Source of the DNA: Polyangiaceae bacterium
GTDB lineage: Bacteria; Myxococcota_A; Polyangia; Polyangiales; Polyangiaceae
Length of the DNA: 64,000 bases
Assembly: GCA_025937785.1 (NCBI GenBank)
Contig: JAICQQ010000009.1
Span: 1 to 64,000, forward strand
Direction: 5' to 3'
Below, piece after piece: positions 1 through 8,165 of the stretch (the stretch's first letter is position 1; every line of letters begins with the position of its first letter). Below the pieces are notes generated by a model, which worked only from the letters and a program-made list of their open reading frames with translations, had not been told where the DNA came from and searched no databases. The position numbers and the translations under genes were made by a program.

Positions 1-4
1 GCAC

Positions 5-28
5 GTTTACGTTCACGTTCACGTTCAC
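5..28. repeat. Short hexamer tandem repeat
   Basis: Four consecutive copies of GTTCAC, the first reading GTTTAC. The array may extend beyond the left edge of the window. Confidence 0.6.
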
Positions 29-513
29 GGGGCCATCGTCCAATTCAGGGACAGGCCCCAGAACGTACTGCCTATCGCGGTGACCGGGATACTGCCACGC
101 GGTTGGCACCGCAGTCGCTGCAACTGCTGCTGCTGGGCGCGGCATCACCAAGCAATACGTTGGAGCGCCAGTACAGCCCGCCCTCCAGCCAACCCCGCCG
201 GGGCACGGCGAGCAGGCTGCATCCCTAACGCAAGCACTCGTCAGGCAGGAATGATCCGAATCCGGCACGTGTCGCCTGTCCCGACGGCGCACGACCATCC
301 GCGAGGGTGCGATAGTGGTGGATGCTCGGCAGCACGAAGCCTGACAACCCGTCAAGCTGAAGTCGCTGCACGCCTGCATCGCCTGCGCGCGCTGGTCCCC
401 GCGCCCACCCGCAGTCGGTCTTCACATCGAAATCTGGCGGCACAAGCTTGCACTTGCTCCGACGAACCCGGTCTGCCAGCCTTCCCGGCAATGCCCGCGT
501 GCGAGGGCAAACC
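29..513. other. Intergenic stretch without a supported gene
   Basis: Nothing here looks coding: reading frames on both strands are Arg/Ala/Ser-rich with no recognisable domain. It is the upstream region of the kinase gene that starts at 514. A loose sigma-54-like match at 103-119 has an imperfect -12 element and was not accepted. Confidence 0.5.
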
Positions 514-2364
514 ATGGGCCGACGAGCGACTACCATCGAGAACGCCAAGACCGTCGCGAGCCTGCCGCTCTGCGCAGGCACGGTCGGCGAGGACGTCATC
601 CCGAAGGTCGACGGCTACGAAATCGAGGCAGAGCTCGGGCGCGGCGGCATGGGTGTCGTGTACAAGGCGGTGCAGATCAAGCTCGGGCGTCCGGTGGCCC
701 TCAAGATGATCTTGGCGCAGCACGCACAGGGTGAAGAGCGCGAGCGCTTCGCGAGCGAAGGTGAAGCCGTCGCTCGCTTCCAACATCCGAACATCGTGCA
801 GATCTACGAGGTGGGCGAAGCCGAGGGCCGGCCGTACTTCTCACTCGAGTACGTCGAGGGAGGCAGCCTCGAAGACAAATTCGGCGGCAAGCCAATGGCG
901 TGGAAACCCGCCGCCGAACTGCTGGTGATCCTTTCGCACGCGATGCAGGCCGCCCATGCGCGCGGCATCGTGCATCGCGACCTGAAGCCCGCCAACATCT
1001 TACTGAGCAAGGACGGCACTCCCAAGGTCACCGATTTCGGGATCGCGAAGCGCCTCGACGCCATCAAGCAGACCCAAACCGGAAAGATCCTCGGGACGCC
1101 CTGCTACATGGCACCCGAACAGGCTCTGGGTCGCTCCGACCAGGTGGGGCCTGCCACTGATATCTACGCCCTCGGCGCGATCCTTTACGACGCCTTGACG
1201 GGGCGCCCGCCGTTCGAGGCCGACAACACGCTCGACACCCTGATGCAGGCGGTAGTCCGCGAGCCGATCCCGCCGCGAGAGCTGCAACCCAAAATCCCGC
1301 GCGATCTCGACGTCATTTGCCTGAAGTGTCTGGAGAAAAAGCCAGAAAAGCGCTACGCCAGCGCCCAAGAGCTGGCCGACGATCTCGAGCGGCTATTGCG
1401 AAACGAGCCGATCCTCGCCCGCCCCATCGGCACGCTAGAGCGCTGCGAACGTTGGGCGCGCCGGCATCCTGCGTGGGCGATGCTGATGGGCGTCTCTGGC
1501 CTGGCGCTGCTAGGGCTAGCGGCGACCGGCGCATGGTTCACGCACGAGCTGCAACAAGAGCTGCGCGCCACCGAAGCCGCACGCCAAGACGCCACCGCGG
1601 CCCAGGTCGAGTTGCGCCAGCGCCTGGTACGCAGCACCGCCGACGCCATCAACAGCGACCTGCTGCAACTCGCAGGGGTGCCGCGTGTGATCGCCGCGGC
1701 GCTGGCTGGGCGCAGCGATTGGACCGAGGCGCAGCTCACGGGCTGGCTGCGGGCGGAGCTCGACGCCGAACCCCACGTCTTCGGCATGGCCGTCGCGTTC
1801 GAGCCGAAACAGTTCCACGAGCGCGTCGATGACTTTTGCCTGTACGTGTTCCGCGGCAAGTCTGGAATCCAAGTCAAACAGTTGCTGCCCCCAGAGTACG
1901 CCCCGATCTATCGCCAATGGGACTGGTATTCGCGAGCCACGAAGCGCGGCACCTGGAGCGAACCCTACGTCGACGACGGCGGCGGCGAGATCCCGATGGT
2001 GACCTTCTCGATGCCGTTCGAACGCCGCGGCCGGAAGGCGGGGGTGGTCACCGTCGATCTGTCGCTAGAATACTTTCGCGCCCTCGATCGATCCATGCGG
2101 CACTCGAACGTGGCCGGCGACTCGTACGCTTTCGTGCTGACCAAAGCCGGTACCATCGTGAACCACCCGAACCCCAAGTTCGAGTTCCCCGCCCCCGGCT
2201 CATCTTACCCGAAGCAGAACCCGTCACCGGTGTGGTCGGTGATCCTGAGCGGCGAGCAAGGTCGCGCGCACGGTATCGATCTCGCGACCAACCAACCTGC
2301 CGAGCTCCTGTTCGCTCCCGTAAAAGCGGCGCAGTGGTCCACAGTCGCCGTCATTCCAGACTGA
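514..2364 (+). CDS. Membrane Ser/Thr protein kinase with extracytoplasmic Cache-like sensor
   Basis: A 616-residue PknB-type kinase. Visible in order are the Gly-rich loop GRGGMGVVY (about 43-50), the VALK lysine (K64), the catalytic loop HRDLKPAN (154-161) and the DFG aspartate (D174), all intact. A single hydrophobic segment at about 320-342 follows. The C-terminal 270 residues resemble a PAS-like Cache sensor, with WDWYSRA, a VTVDLSL strand and NHPNPKF. The predicted topology is kinase in the cytoplasm and sensor outside. There is no second membrane segment or output domain after the sensor. ATG 514 was chosen because the frame upstream has no domain content and GAGGGC lies just before it; an ATG at 448 is possible. 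The ligand is unknown. Confidence 0.9.
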   Translation: MGRRATTIENAKTVASLPLCAGTVGEDVIPKVDGYEIEAELGRGGMGVVYKAVQIKLGRPVALKMILAQHAQGEERERFASEGEAVARFQHPNIVQIYEVGEAEGRPYFSLEYVEGGSLEDKFGGKPMAWKPAAELLVILSHAMQAAHARGIVHRDLKPANILLSKDGTPKVTDFGIAKRLDAIKQTQTGKILGTPCYMAPEQALGRSDQVGPATDIYALGAILYDALTGRPPFEADNTLDTLMQAVVREPIPPRELQPKIPRDLDVICLKCLEKKPEKRYASAQELADDLERLLRNEPILARPIGTLERCERWARRHPAWAMLMGVSGLALLGLAATGAWFTHELQQELRATEAARQDATAAQVELRQRLVRSTADAINSDLLQLAGVPRVIAAALAGRSDWTEAQLTGWLRAELDAEPHVFGMAVAFEPKQFHERVDDFCLYVFRGKSGIQVKQLLPPEYAPIYRQWDWYSRATKRGTWSEPYVDDGGGEIPMVTFSMPFERRGRKAGVVTVDLSLEYFRALDRSMRHSNVAGDSYAFVLTKAGTIVNHPNPKFEFPAPGSSYPKQNPSPVWSVILSGEQGRAHGIDLATNQPAELLFAPVKAAQWSTVAVIPD

Positions 2365-2380
2365 CCCAACACAGGCGAGC

Positions 2381-3340
2381 CTAGAGGGCGCCGCCGAGGG
2401 AGAAGGTCCAGTACATCTGCTGTGGGATGTCGTCGTGCTCGAGTGCGATGTGAAACCTCGAACGCAGGATCAGCGCGCCGGTGCTCGACGGGAGACTGAC
2501 GCCGACTTCGGGGGCAAACCCGAATAGCCATTCGGCATCGGTGAACCGCACCGTGGGCCCCACGTCGAGCGTGCGATTCACGCGATAACCGCCGACACCT
2601 GCGCCGATGAACGGGAGCAGGCCATCCGGAGCGTCCCGCAAATAGTAGTGACCAGTGGCGAGCAGCGGAAACGAGGTTTCTTCGCGCACCTGTGTGCCGG
2701 TCACGGTGACAGCGCCCAGCGTCACCGTCTCGCGCGTGGTTTCGTCGAAACCTTGCCATTCGAACGATACGCCCAAAGCCACCTTCCGCACCAAGCGCTG
2801 GCGGAAGTCGAAGGAAAACCCCCACCAGCTGAAGTCGTCGGCAAAGTCGCGCGTGCCCCCGAACGGGATCGCCACGTTGTAATACACCGCGAACATCGAG
2901 ATCGCGTCGGCCTCACCCGCTGGCGCAGGCGGCGGCGGCGCAGGTGGTTCGACGATGCCCGCTCCGTACGCGGAGGTTTCGCCCGGCCCCGGCGCCGGTG
3001 CTGATTCACCCGGACCCCACCCCACCGCCGGCGGGGGCTCGCTCGGCTCGGCCGGAGGCGGAGGTGAGAGAGTAGGTTCCGCGGGCTGCGGCGGGGCTGC
3101 CGGAGCCTGGCCGGGCTCAGCCGGCTCGGGCGTGGCGGGCGGCGCAGGTGTGGCCGGCGGCGCAGGTGTGGCCGGCGGAGCGGGCGCGGCAGGCGGCGCA
3201 GGAGCCGCCATCTCGGCGGGCTGACCCGCAGGCGCTCGGGGAGCAGCCGCGGGAGGCGGCGGCGTTTGTGCCGATGCCAAGCGCGGGACCACCGCAGCGC
3301 CGAGCAGCACCGAACTCGCCAACCCAATGCGCCGAAGCAT
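2381..3340 (-). CDS. Exported Pro/Ala-rich, beta-barrel-like outer-membrane protein
   Basis: A 319-residue protein. Residues 1-25 look like a signal peptide ending in ASA. A low-complexity Pro/Ala/Glu segment follows (about 26-145), probably a periplasmic or peptidoglycan-spanning linker. The C-terminal part (about 150-319) has alternating amphipathic strands with many Gly and aromatic residues, as in OmpA-type or autotransporter-like 8-strand barrels. No enzyme motif is visible. The start at 3340 lies 4 bases after the stop of the upstream DUF4136 lipoprotein gene on the same strand, so the two form an operon. The same layout (signal, Pro-rich linker, barrel) recurs in the gene at 36881-37978. 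The specific role is unknown. Confidence 0.75.
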   Translation of the reverse strand: MLRRIGLASSVLLGAAVVPRLASAQTPPPPAAAPRAPAGQPAEMAAPAPPAAPAPPATPAPPATPAPPATPEPAEPGQAPAAPPQPAEPTLSPPPPAEPSEPPPAVGWGPGESAPAPGPGETSAYGAGIVEPPAPPPPAPAGEADAISMFAVYYNVAIPFGGTRDFADDFSWWGFSFDFRQRLVRKVALGVSFEWQGFDETTRETVTLGAVTVTGTQVREETSFPLLATGHYYLRDAPDGLLPFIGAGVGGYRVNRTLDVGPTVRFTDAEWLFGFAPEVGVSLPSSTGALILRSRFHIALEHDDIPQQMYWTFSLGGAL

Positions 3341-3344
3341 CACG

Positions 3345-4013
3345 CTATTTGCCTTCCCCGAGATAACGAGACTGCGCGAACGCCTGATCGATGTTGACTT
3401 CGATGCGCTCTCGGTCGAGTTGCTCCGAACCACTCAGGAGTCCGCTCACCACGCCCAGCCAGATCACTGGAACACTGCCTCTTTCGTCGTCCGCATCGCG
3501 CCAAGACACCATGTACAGGGCCAGCGTGCCGATAGGGTAACTGATGGCCGTGGGGCCCCACGCGTAGTCGAAGCAGTAGCCGTACCAGTAATCGCAGTAG
3601 GGGTAGTAGACGTACCAGCTCTCTTGAGCGACGGCGGCGGCCAGGATCATCACGTCCGGGTCTTCGTCGGGCTCGACTTCGGTGAAGCCCAGTTGCTCCA
3701 GGTTCTCACGCATGGAGTCGAAGATCGCTTCGTCGTGATTGTGATTCAGAGGTTCGCAATCTCCGCCGGCGTCCGCGCCAGCGGCCCCCGCCGCGCCAGC
3801 GGCCCCCGCCGCACCCGAAGCGGACGCTTCGCACACGTCGATCACGGTGTCCGGAAGCGCGTAGGTGCGATACGGGGCGTAGCTCCGATCGAGGTCACGC
3901 ATGGTGATGACCACGTCCGCATCGGTGGCGCTGAGCGAGTCCGGCGAGCAACCGGCGAGCGTCAACGCCACGAACGACCACCCGAGGCGACGGTGAGCTA
4001 GGGACGGCATCAT
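3345..4013 (-). CDS. DUF4136-like lipoprotein
   Basis: A 222-residue predicted lipoprotein with lipobox LAGC (Cys22). After an Ala-Gly-Ala repeat (about 65-85, AAGAAGAAG type) comes the DUF4136-like pattern: a short N-terminal strand after YRTYALPD, a predicted helix-strand block beginning FDSMRENLEQLGF, and a C-terminal NIDQAFAQSRYLGEGK. Such proteins are usually small envelope lipoproteins of unknown function. A second DUF4136 lipoprotein lies at 5870-6415. The start was set at the ATG at 4013 (an adjacent ATG lies at 4010), because upstream residues lack signal-peptide character. It is first in a two-gene operon with the barrel-like gene 2381-3340. The family call rests on pattern and length only. 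Confidence 0.7.
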   Translation of the reverse strand: MMPSLAHRRLGWSFVALTLAGCSPDSLSATDADVVITMRDLDRSYAPYRTYALPDTVIDVCEASASGAAGAAGAAGAAGADAGGDCEPLNHNHDEAIFDSMRENLEQLGFTEVEPDEDPDVMILAAAVAQESWYVYYPYCDYWYGYCFDYAWGPTAISYPIGTLALYMVSWRDADDERGSVPVIWLGVVSGLLSGSEQLDRERIEVNIDQAFAQSRYLGEGK

Positions 4014-4151
4014 GTTGCTTCGGAGAGTGGTAGGCGTTCGACCACAGCGTGTCAATTGCGTCTTGCCCCGAGCTTCGGAAACCACCCGGTCGAGGCAGAA
4101 GGGCAACCGCACTTGCGGACAAAGCCGGATCGCCCGGATACTCCAGGCACC

Positions 4152-5018
4152 GTGCGTTTTCGAGTCCGTCGAGCCAGCGCCCGAAGGGGAATAGGTCCGC
4201 AGCTATGGCCCCTGCTGCTCGGGCTTGCCCAGGGCCCGCTCACGGCCTGTTCGGTCGTATACAACTACGACGATCCCGACGGACCGCGCTTCGACGGTCA
4301 GTACTCCACGACCGGCGATCGTTCCGCTGAAAGCCTCAACCTCGTCACGTTCAACATCCAGTTCGCTGCGCGAGTGTCGACAGCCATCGACGAGATCGAG
4401 CAGAACCCAGCGCTCAGCGAGGCGGGCGTGCTGCTGCTGCAAGAGATGGACAACGCCGGCACCGACGCCCTCGCCGAGCAGCTCGGGTTCGACTACGTGT
4501 ACTACCCGGGCTCGAGGCACCAGGGGAAAGACTTCGGGAACGCGGTCCTATCGCGTTGGCCCATCGTCGCTGACCACAAGCTCATCCTCCCGCACCGTAA
4601 CCCCTCCAATGGACGCATCCGCATCGCGGTAGCGGCGAGCCTCGACACACCCGAAGGTCTGGTGCACGTGTACAGCGTCCACACCGAAACACCGTGGCTC
4701 GGCCCCCGCGCGCGTCTGGAACAGTCGCGGGCGATCGCCGAGGATGCCGATCGCTTCAGCGAGCCTTTGGCGATCGCTGGAGATTTCAACACGCTCGAGG
4801 GCAACAGCGTGGATGCCACGGCGGAGATCTTCACCGACCGCGGCTATAGCTGGGCCACCCAGGGGGTGACGGACACCGTCGAGAGCCCGGTCGGATCGTT
4901 TACCCTCGACCACGTGTTCACCAAAGGCTACGAAGTGCTTTCGGCGCACACGCAAGCGACCGACGCCAGCGACCACCAGCCGGTCTGGGTGGTTTTGGAA
5001 CGCCGGACCGAACCGTGA
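4152..5018 (+). CDS. Endonuclease/exonuclease/phosphatase-fold lipoprotein
   Basis: A 288-residue protein with a lipobox ending LTAC (Cys about 33) and the catalytic signatures of the DNase I-like EEP superfamily: TFNIQF, LLQEMD (catalytic Glu), VHTETP (His), GDFNTL (Asp/Asn), LDHVF and SDHQPV (terminal Asp-His). The core is complete, so a metal-dependent phosphodiesterase or phosphatase at the envelope is expected; the substrate (nucleic acid or lipid headgroup) cannot be told. The start is uncertain. GTG 4152 gives a normal Arg-rich lipoprotein signal; an upstream ATG at 4056 would add 32 residues. The next gene overlaps by GTGA, indicating translational coupling. Confidence 0.85.
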   Translation: MRFRVRRASARRGIGPQLWPLLLGLAQGPLTACSVVYNYDDPDGPRFDGQYSTTGDRSAESLNLVTFNIQFAARVSTAIDEIEQNPALSEAGVLLLQEMDNAGTDALAEQLGFDYVYYPGSRHQGKDFGNAVLSRWPIVADHKLILPHRNPSNGRIRIAVAASLDTPEGLVHVYSVHTETPWLGPRARLEQSRAIAEDADRFSEPLAIAGDFNTLEGNSVDATAEIFTDRGYSWATQGVTDTVESPVGSFTLDHVFTKGYEVLSAHTQATDASDHQPVWVVLERRTEP

Positions 5019-5689
5019 CGAACAGCCGCGACCCCCGCCAGCATTCAGCGCGAGTCACGCGGCTGACGCTGCTCGCCAGCCAGGTGGCGTTCGCCTGCGC
5101 CTCGTACAGTCCTCACCACGCGGCGCGCCTGGCCCCCGCGGGCGCGAACGAGACATCCGTGGCCGCCGACGTCTTGCTCGTCGATCGCGGGCTCGGCCCC
5201 GAGCTGTTCGCGATCCCCGAATTCGCGCTCAGCCGCGGCCTGAGCCAGGACTGGGACGCCGGCGGCCGGGTGTACCCGTTCGGGGTCGAACTCAACGCGC
5301 GTCGCCGCCTGCTCGGCTATGGCGCTGCACTCGTCAGCGTCATGCCGCTCGTCGCCGTGAGCCAGGTATCGGCCACCAACGCCGACACGAGCTTCGTCGA
5401 CGTGAACGCGGGCGCGTTGCTGCTGAACGGCCATCGCCTCACGCCGACACTGGAGCTGACGCTGGGGCTCCGATCGCAACTCCGGCTGGGCCTGAACGCT
5501 GTCGCCGTGCGCGAAGACTTCGACGCGGCGCGCTGGGCGCTCTTGGCAGGCACGTCTGTCGCTCTCCAGTGGCGTCTCTCGCCGCACACCATGCTCGTTC
5601 CGGGTGTCGTCGTGCTCTGCCCATACGACCTGGATCGAGGCGTGTGGGACTTTCCGATCGTGCAGGGAGGAGCCGGCGTGACCTGGTAG
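5015..5689 (+). CDS. Hypothetical exported barrel-like protein, coupled to the EEP lipoprotein
   Basis: A 224-residue protein starting at GTG 5015, which overlaps the previous stop by 4 bases. The N-terminus is hydrophobic with a possible lipobox-like VAFAC. The body has repeated amphipathic beta-strand patterns (LTPTLELTLGLRSQLRLG and others) and ends in an aromatic residue (VTW), as many outer-membrane barrels do. No family was recognised. Coupling to the EEP-fold lipoprotein suggests a shared envelope task. Its 3' end faces an imperfect inverted repeat at 5736-5820 that may serve as a terminator. Confidence 0.6.
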   Translation: MTNSRDPRQHSARVTRLTLLASQVAFACASYSPHHAARLAPAGANETSVAADVLLVDRGLGPELFAIPEFALSRGLSQDWDAGGRVYPFGVELNARRRLLGYGAALVSVMPLVAVSQVSATNADTSFVDVNAGALLLNGHRLTPTLELTLGLRSQLRLGLNAVAVREDFDAARWALLAGTSVALQWRLSPHTMLVPGVVVLCPYDLDRGVWDFPIVQGGAGVTW

Positions 5690-5735
5690 CGCCCCCAACC
5701 AGCACGTGCGACTCCGCGCCTCGACAAGTACAGAA

Positions 5736-5838
5736 CAGAAATACGAAGACTAACGGAGAATGACCGCGCTCGGAAACGCTCAGCGGCGCTCACCACCGTC
5801 ATTTCCAATTCGTATTTCTGTCTCTGTTTCGTATTCCC
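5736..5838. repeat. Long imperfect inverted repeat between convergent genes
   Basis: CAGAAATACGAA (5736-5747) is perfectly complementary to TTCGTATTTCTG (5809-5820). After an internal loop the pairing resumes between GGAGAATGAC (5755-5764) and GTCATTTCC (5798-5806). A third partial copy, TTCGTATTCCC, lies at 5828-5838. The arms are clearly more AT-rich than their surroundings. It could be a bidirectional terminator, a structured RNA or a small mobile-element relic. Confidence 0.7.
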
Positions 5839-5869
5839 CAACCCACCGAACCTAGCGCCCCCGCGGAGC

Positions 5870-6415
5870 TCATTCCGCGGCGCGACCCGGTGGAAACTCC
5901 GCCAACACCGCTTGCACCAGCGGCCACAACTCGTCATCCGTCGCTTCGGCTCCGGTGATCGTCTCGGCCTTGCCGTACCAGAGTACCGCGCCGCTCGGCG
6001 CGTCGATGACGTGCACCTCGATCATCACGGTTTCGAACGTTCTCAGCTCTGTCCCGTGGTAGTGGCGCGGATACGGCGTCCACGTGCTGGCAGGGATCAC
6101 TTCGGTTCTGAGGCGGGGTTCCGCGAAGGCGGCCACCCGGAGCTGAGCCTCGGCGTAAGCGGCGGGCACCAGACCGCGCTGCTTCAGCACCGTGAAGGTC
6201 ATCTGCCGCACCCGGTGGAGTGTGAATGGATCCAGTCCGCCGGTGCCCGGCACAATGCGGTTCGGGTGCATCATCGCAAACGTGCGGAAGGCGTGGAAGT
6301 CGACGCGGTGATCGAAGGCCGTCCGAACACGAGGCGCCGAGGCGCAGCCACTCAGCAGCGCCACGAGCAGCAGCGCCGCGAGCAGCAGCGGCAGCAGTGT
6401 TCGCACGCGGCTCAT
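5870..6415 (-). CDS. DUF4136 family lipoprotein
   Basis: A 181-residue protein with a strong lipoprotein signal: a Leu/Ala-rich stretch ending LLSGC (Cys24). The mature part starts with the family pattern VDFHAFRTFAM, continues through a predicted helix (residues 63-85) and ends in the typical conserved block around VIDAPSGAVLWYGKAE. DUF4136 proteins are small lipoproteins of unknown biochemical role. It is monocistronic, convergent with the gene ending at 5689 and separated from it by the inverted repeat at 5736-5820. It is shorter and more typical of the family than the one at 3345-4013. Confidence 0.85.
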   Translation of the reverse strand: MSRVRTLLPLLLAALLLVALLSGCASAPRVRTAFDHRVDFHAFRTFAMMHPNRIVPGTGGLDPFTLHRVRQMTFTVLKQRGLVPAAYAEAQLRVAAFAEPRLRTEVIPASTWTPYPRHYHGTELRTFETVMIEVHVIDAPSGAVLWYGKAETITGAEATDDELWPLVQAVLAEFPPGRAAE

Positions 6416-6473
6416 GCCGCAAAACCATAGCAGTTTCGCGGAGCCGGGCGAGCCCGCAGCTCGGTGTGCAAAC

Positions 6474-8162
6474 TCAAGGCAGCAGGTTTTCGACGCTCCC
6501 GTTCACGTGCAGTTCGGGATATAGAAAGCCGCGCTGGCTCGGCAGCACGTTCAGGTGGCAATCCGAGCAACTCTCGATCTGCGGGTGGGGCAACGGGGGC
6601 GGCAAGCCATGGCAGCTCCCGCAGAAGGCCTGACTCCCATCGACCTCGGTCCAGATCGGGACAGTGACCGCGCCCCCGGAGGCGTGGGTCTTGGGGAAGT
6701 CTGCACCGTGGCAGTAGCTGTCTCGACAGCTGCCGTCGGCGTACTCTGGCGCAGCGCCAAACGCGATGGCCGCGCCGGAGAACACGACCTCGGCCGGTCT
6801 ATGGCTGTCGAGGTGGCCGGGCGCGAGCACCTCGGCCGGGACCAGATGACACTCCTGGCACGGTACGGCGCGCGCCAACGCCCTGCCGAGCACGTGCGTC
6901 TGGTGCGCACCCACCCCCGGCAGCGTGGTGCTCGAATTACCCTCGAGATCGACCGGCGGCGCTGCGTTCACGTCTCCGTGACAGGCGCCGCAGTCCTCCG
7001 TCACGTCGAGATCGACGTGACCATCGACGTGGCGGCTGCGATCGATGATTTCGCCAGCAAACCCCACCACCGCCCCATGGCACGCCTCGCAGTTCGGCGC
7101 TTGAGGGTGCGGCAACGGCGGCGGCGCCCCGTGGCACGCGCCACAGTCGAGGCCCGCTGCGCTGGTCCAGCGGGGTGAGCTGCCGCCGGCGCTCGAGGGG
7201 GAGTGGCACCAGGTCTGGGCGCAGGTCGCCGACTCCCGGTCCCAAGCCGGCGCACGTCCCCGAGCTTGCGCCACGCCCCGCGGCGCGACCTCGGCGGGCC
7301 GCGCATCGATGTGCGCGGGGTCGTCGACTTCTTCCGGCACATGATGGCACTCGGAACACGCGAGCGGCCGGCCCCAGCTGCCGCCCGCGAGGTGGGCGCG
7401 GTGAGCGCCCACGCCGAGCGCGGTTACCGCGTCGTTACCTTCGGTGTCCAGCGGCGGGGCGGCGCTGTCTTCGTCCCCGTGGCACTCCGCGCAGTCTCCG
7501 ATATCGACCTCGACCACGCCGTTCACGTGTAGCCGGGGATCTTCGATCTGGAGGCGCTCGTTCACGACGTCACCGTGGCAGACGTCGCACGCCTCCGACT
7601 GCGGGTGCGGCTCGGGCGGTGGCAGCCCATGGCAGCTGCCGCAAACGTCCGGCGACGACTTCGGTCGTGTCCACACCGCGTCCGCGTTTCGATGGCACCA
7701 GGTGTCGCTGCAGCGCCTCGCGACCGCGTCGTATTCCGGCTCGCGATCTGCGGTCGTGGCTAGCGCTCCGAATACGACTTCTGCCGGGCGCGCATCGTCC
7801 GCATGACCTTCTTCTTCGACCGTTTCGGGGATGACGTGGCACTCGTTGCAAGCGAAGGCGAGGTGCGTCTCCGAAGCCGAGAGATGGATCTGGTGAGCCC
7901 CCACGCCGGGATAAGAAGGCTCCTGGGAGCCCCACAAATCGCCGGGAGGTGCCGCGCGAGCGAGCGCGTCGCCCTCGCGATTGGGATCGCCGTGGCAGGT
8001 CGCGCAGCGCGTGAGCTCGCCATCATCCGCAGGCGCCTCGCGGAGCTCGAGGCAGCCCGGTGTGACGCCTGCGCTCGCCCCGAGCGCCAGCCCGAGCACC
8101 AAGAGCGACCGTCTCAGGGGCGTGCCTGGCGCGCGCAGGTTTCCGCTGGTTGGCGCCGTCAT
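6474..8162 (-). CDS. Pentadecahaem c-type cytochrome built from a threefold repeat
   Basis: A 562-residue exported protein with 15 putative haem-binding motifs: twelve CxxCH and three CxxxxCH (CSDTWCH, CAQTWCH, CRDSYCH). It is built of about three tandem modules. Each carries GVGAH.. followed by CxECH, an RPAEV segment, the CxxxxCH site, CG(S/A)CHG.PPP.PHPQ and a final CxxCH. The CxxxxCH type is known in multihaem cytochromes of metal-reducing Desulfobacterota. The N-terminus is a signal peptide; a Cys after VTPG could be lipidated but is not a canonical lipobox. It is last in a three-gene operon, 3 bases after the 12-haem gene, with the barrel gene first. Probable role: outermost electron carrier, possibly surface exposed. 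The electron acceptor is unknown. Confidence 0.88.
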   Translation of the reverse strand: MTAPTSGNLRAPGTPLRRSLLVLGLALGASAGVTPGCLELREAPADDGELTRCATCHGDPNREGDALARAAPPGDLWGSQEPSYPGVGAHQIHLSASETHLAFACNECHVIPETVEEEGHADDARPAEVVFGALATTADREPEYDAVARRCSDTWCHRNADAVWTRPKSSPDVCGSCHGLPPPEPHPQSEACDVCHGDVVNERLQIEDPRLHVNGVVEVDIGDCAECHGDEDSAAPPLDTEGNDAVTALGVGAHRAHLAGGSWGRPLACSECHHVPEEVDDPAHIDARPAEVAPRGVAQARGRAPAWDRESATCAQTWCHSPSSAGGSSPRWTSAAGLDCGACHGAPPPLPHPQAPNCEACHGAVVGFAGEIIDRSRHVDGHVDLDVTEDCGACHGDVNAAPPVDLEGNSSTTLPGVGAHQTHVLGRALARAVPCQECHLVPAEVLAPGHLDSHRPAEVVFSGAAIAFGAAPEYADGSCRDSYCHGADFPKTHASGGAVTVPIWTEVDGSQAFCGSCHGLPPPLPHPQIESCSDCHLNVLPSQRGFLYPELHVNGSVENLLP

Positions 8163-8165
8163 GCC

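Noticed and set aside
103-119. Sigma-54 promoter TTGGCAC-N5-TCGCT
   Set aside because: Spacing fits, but the -12 element differs from TTGC and the site is about 395 bases from the kinase start.
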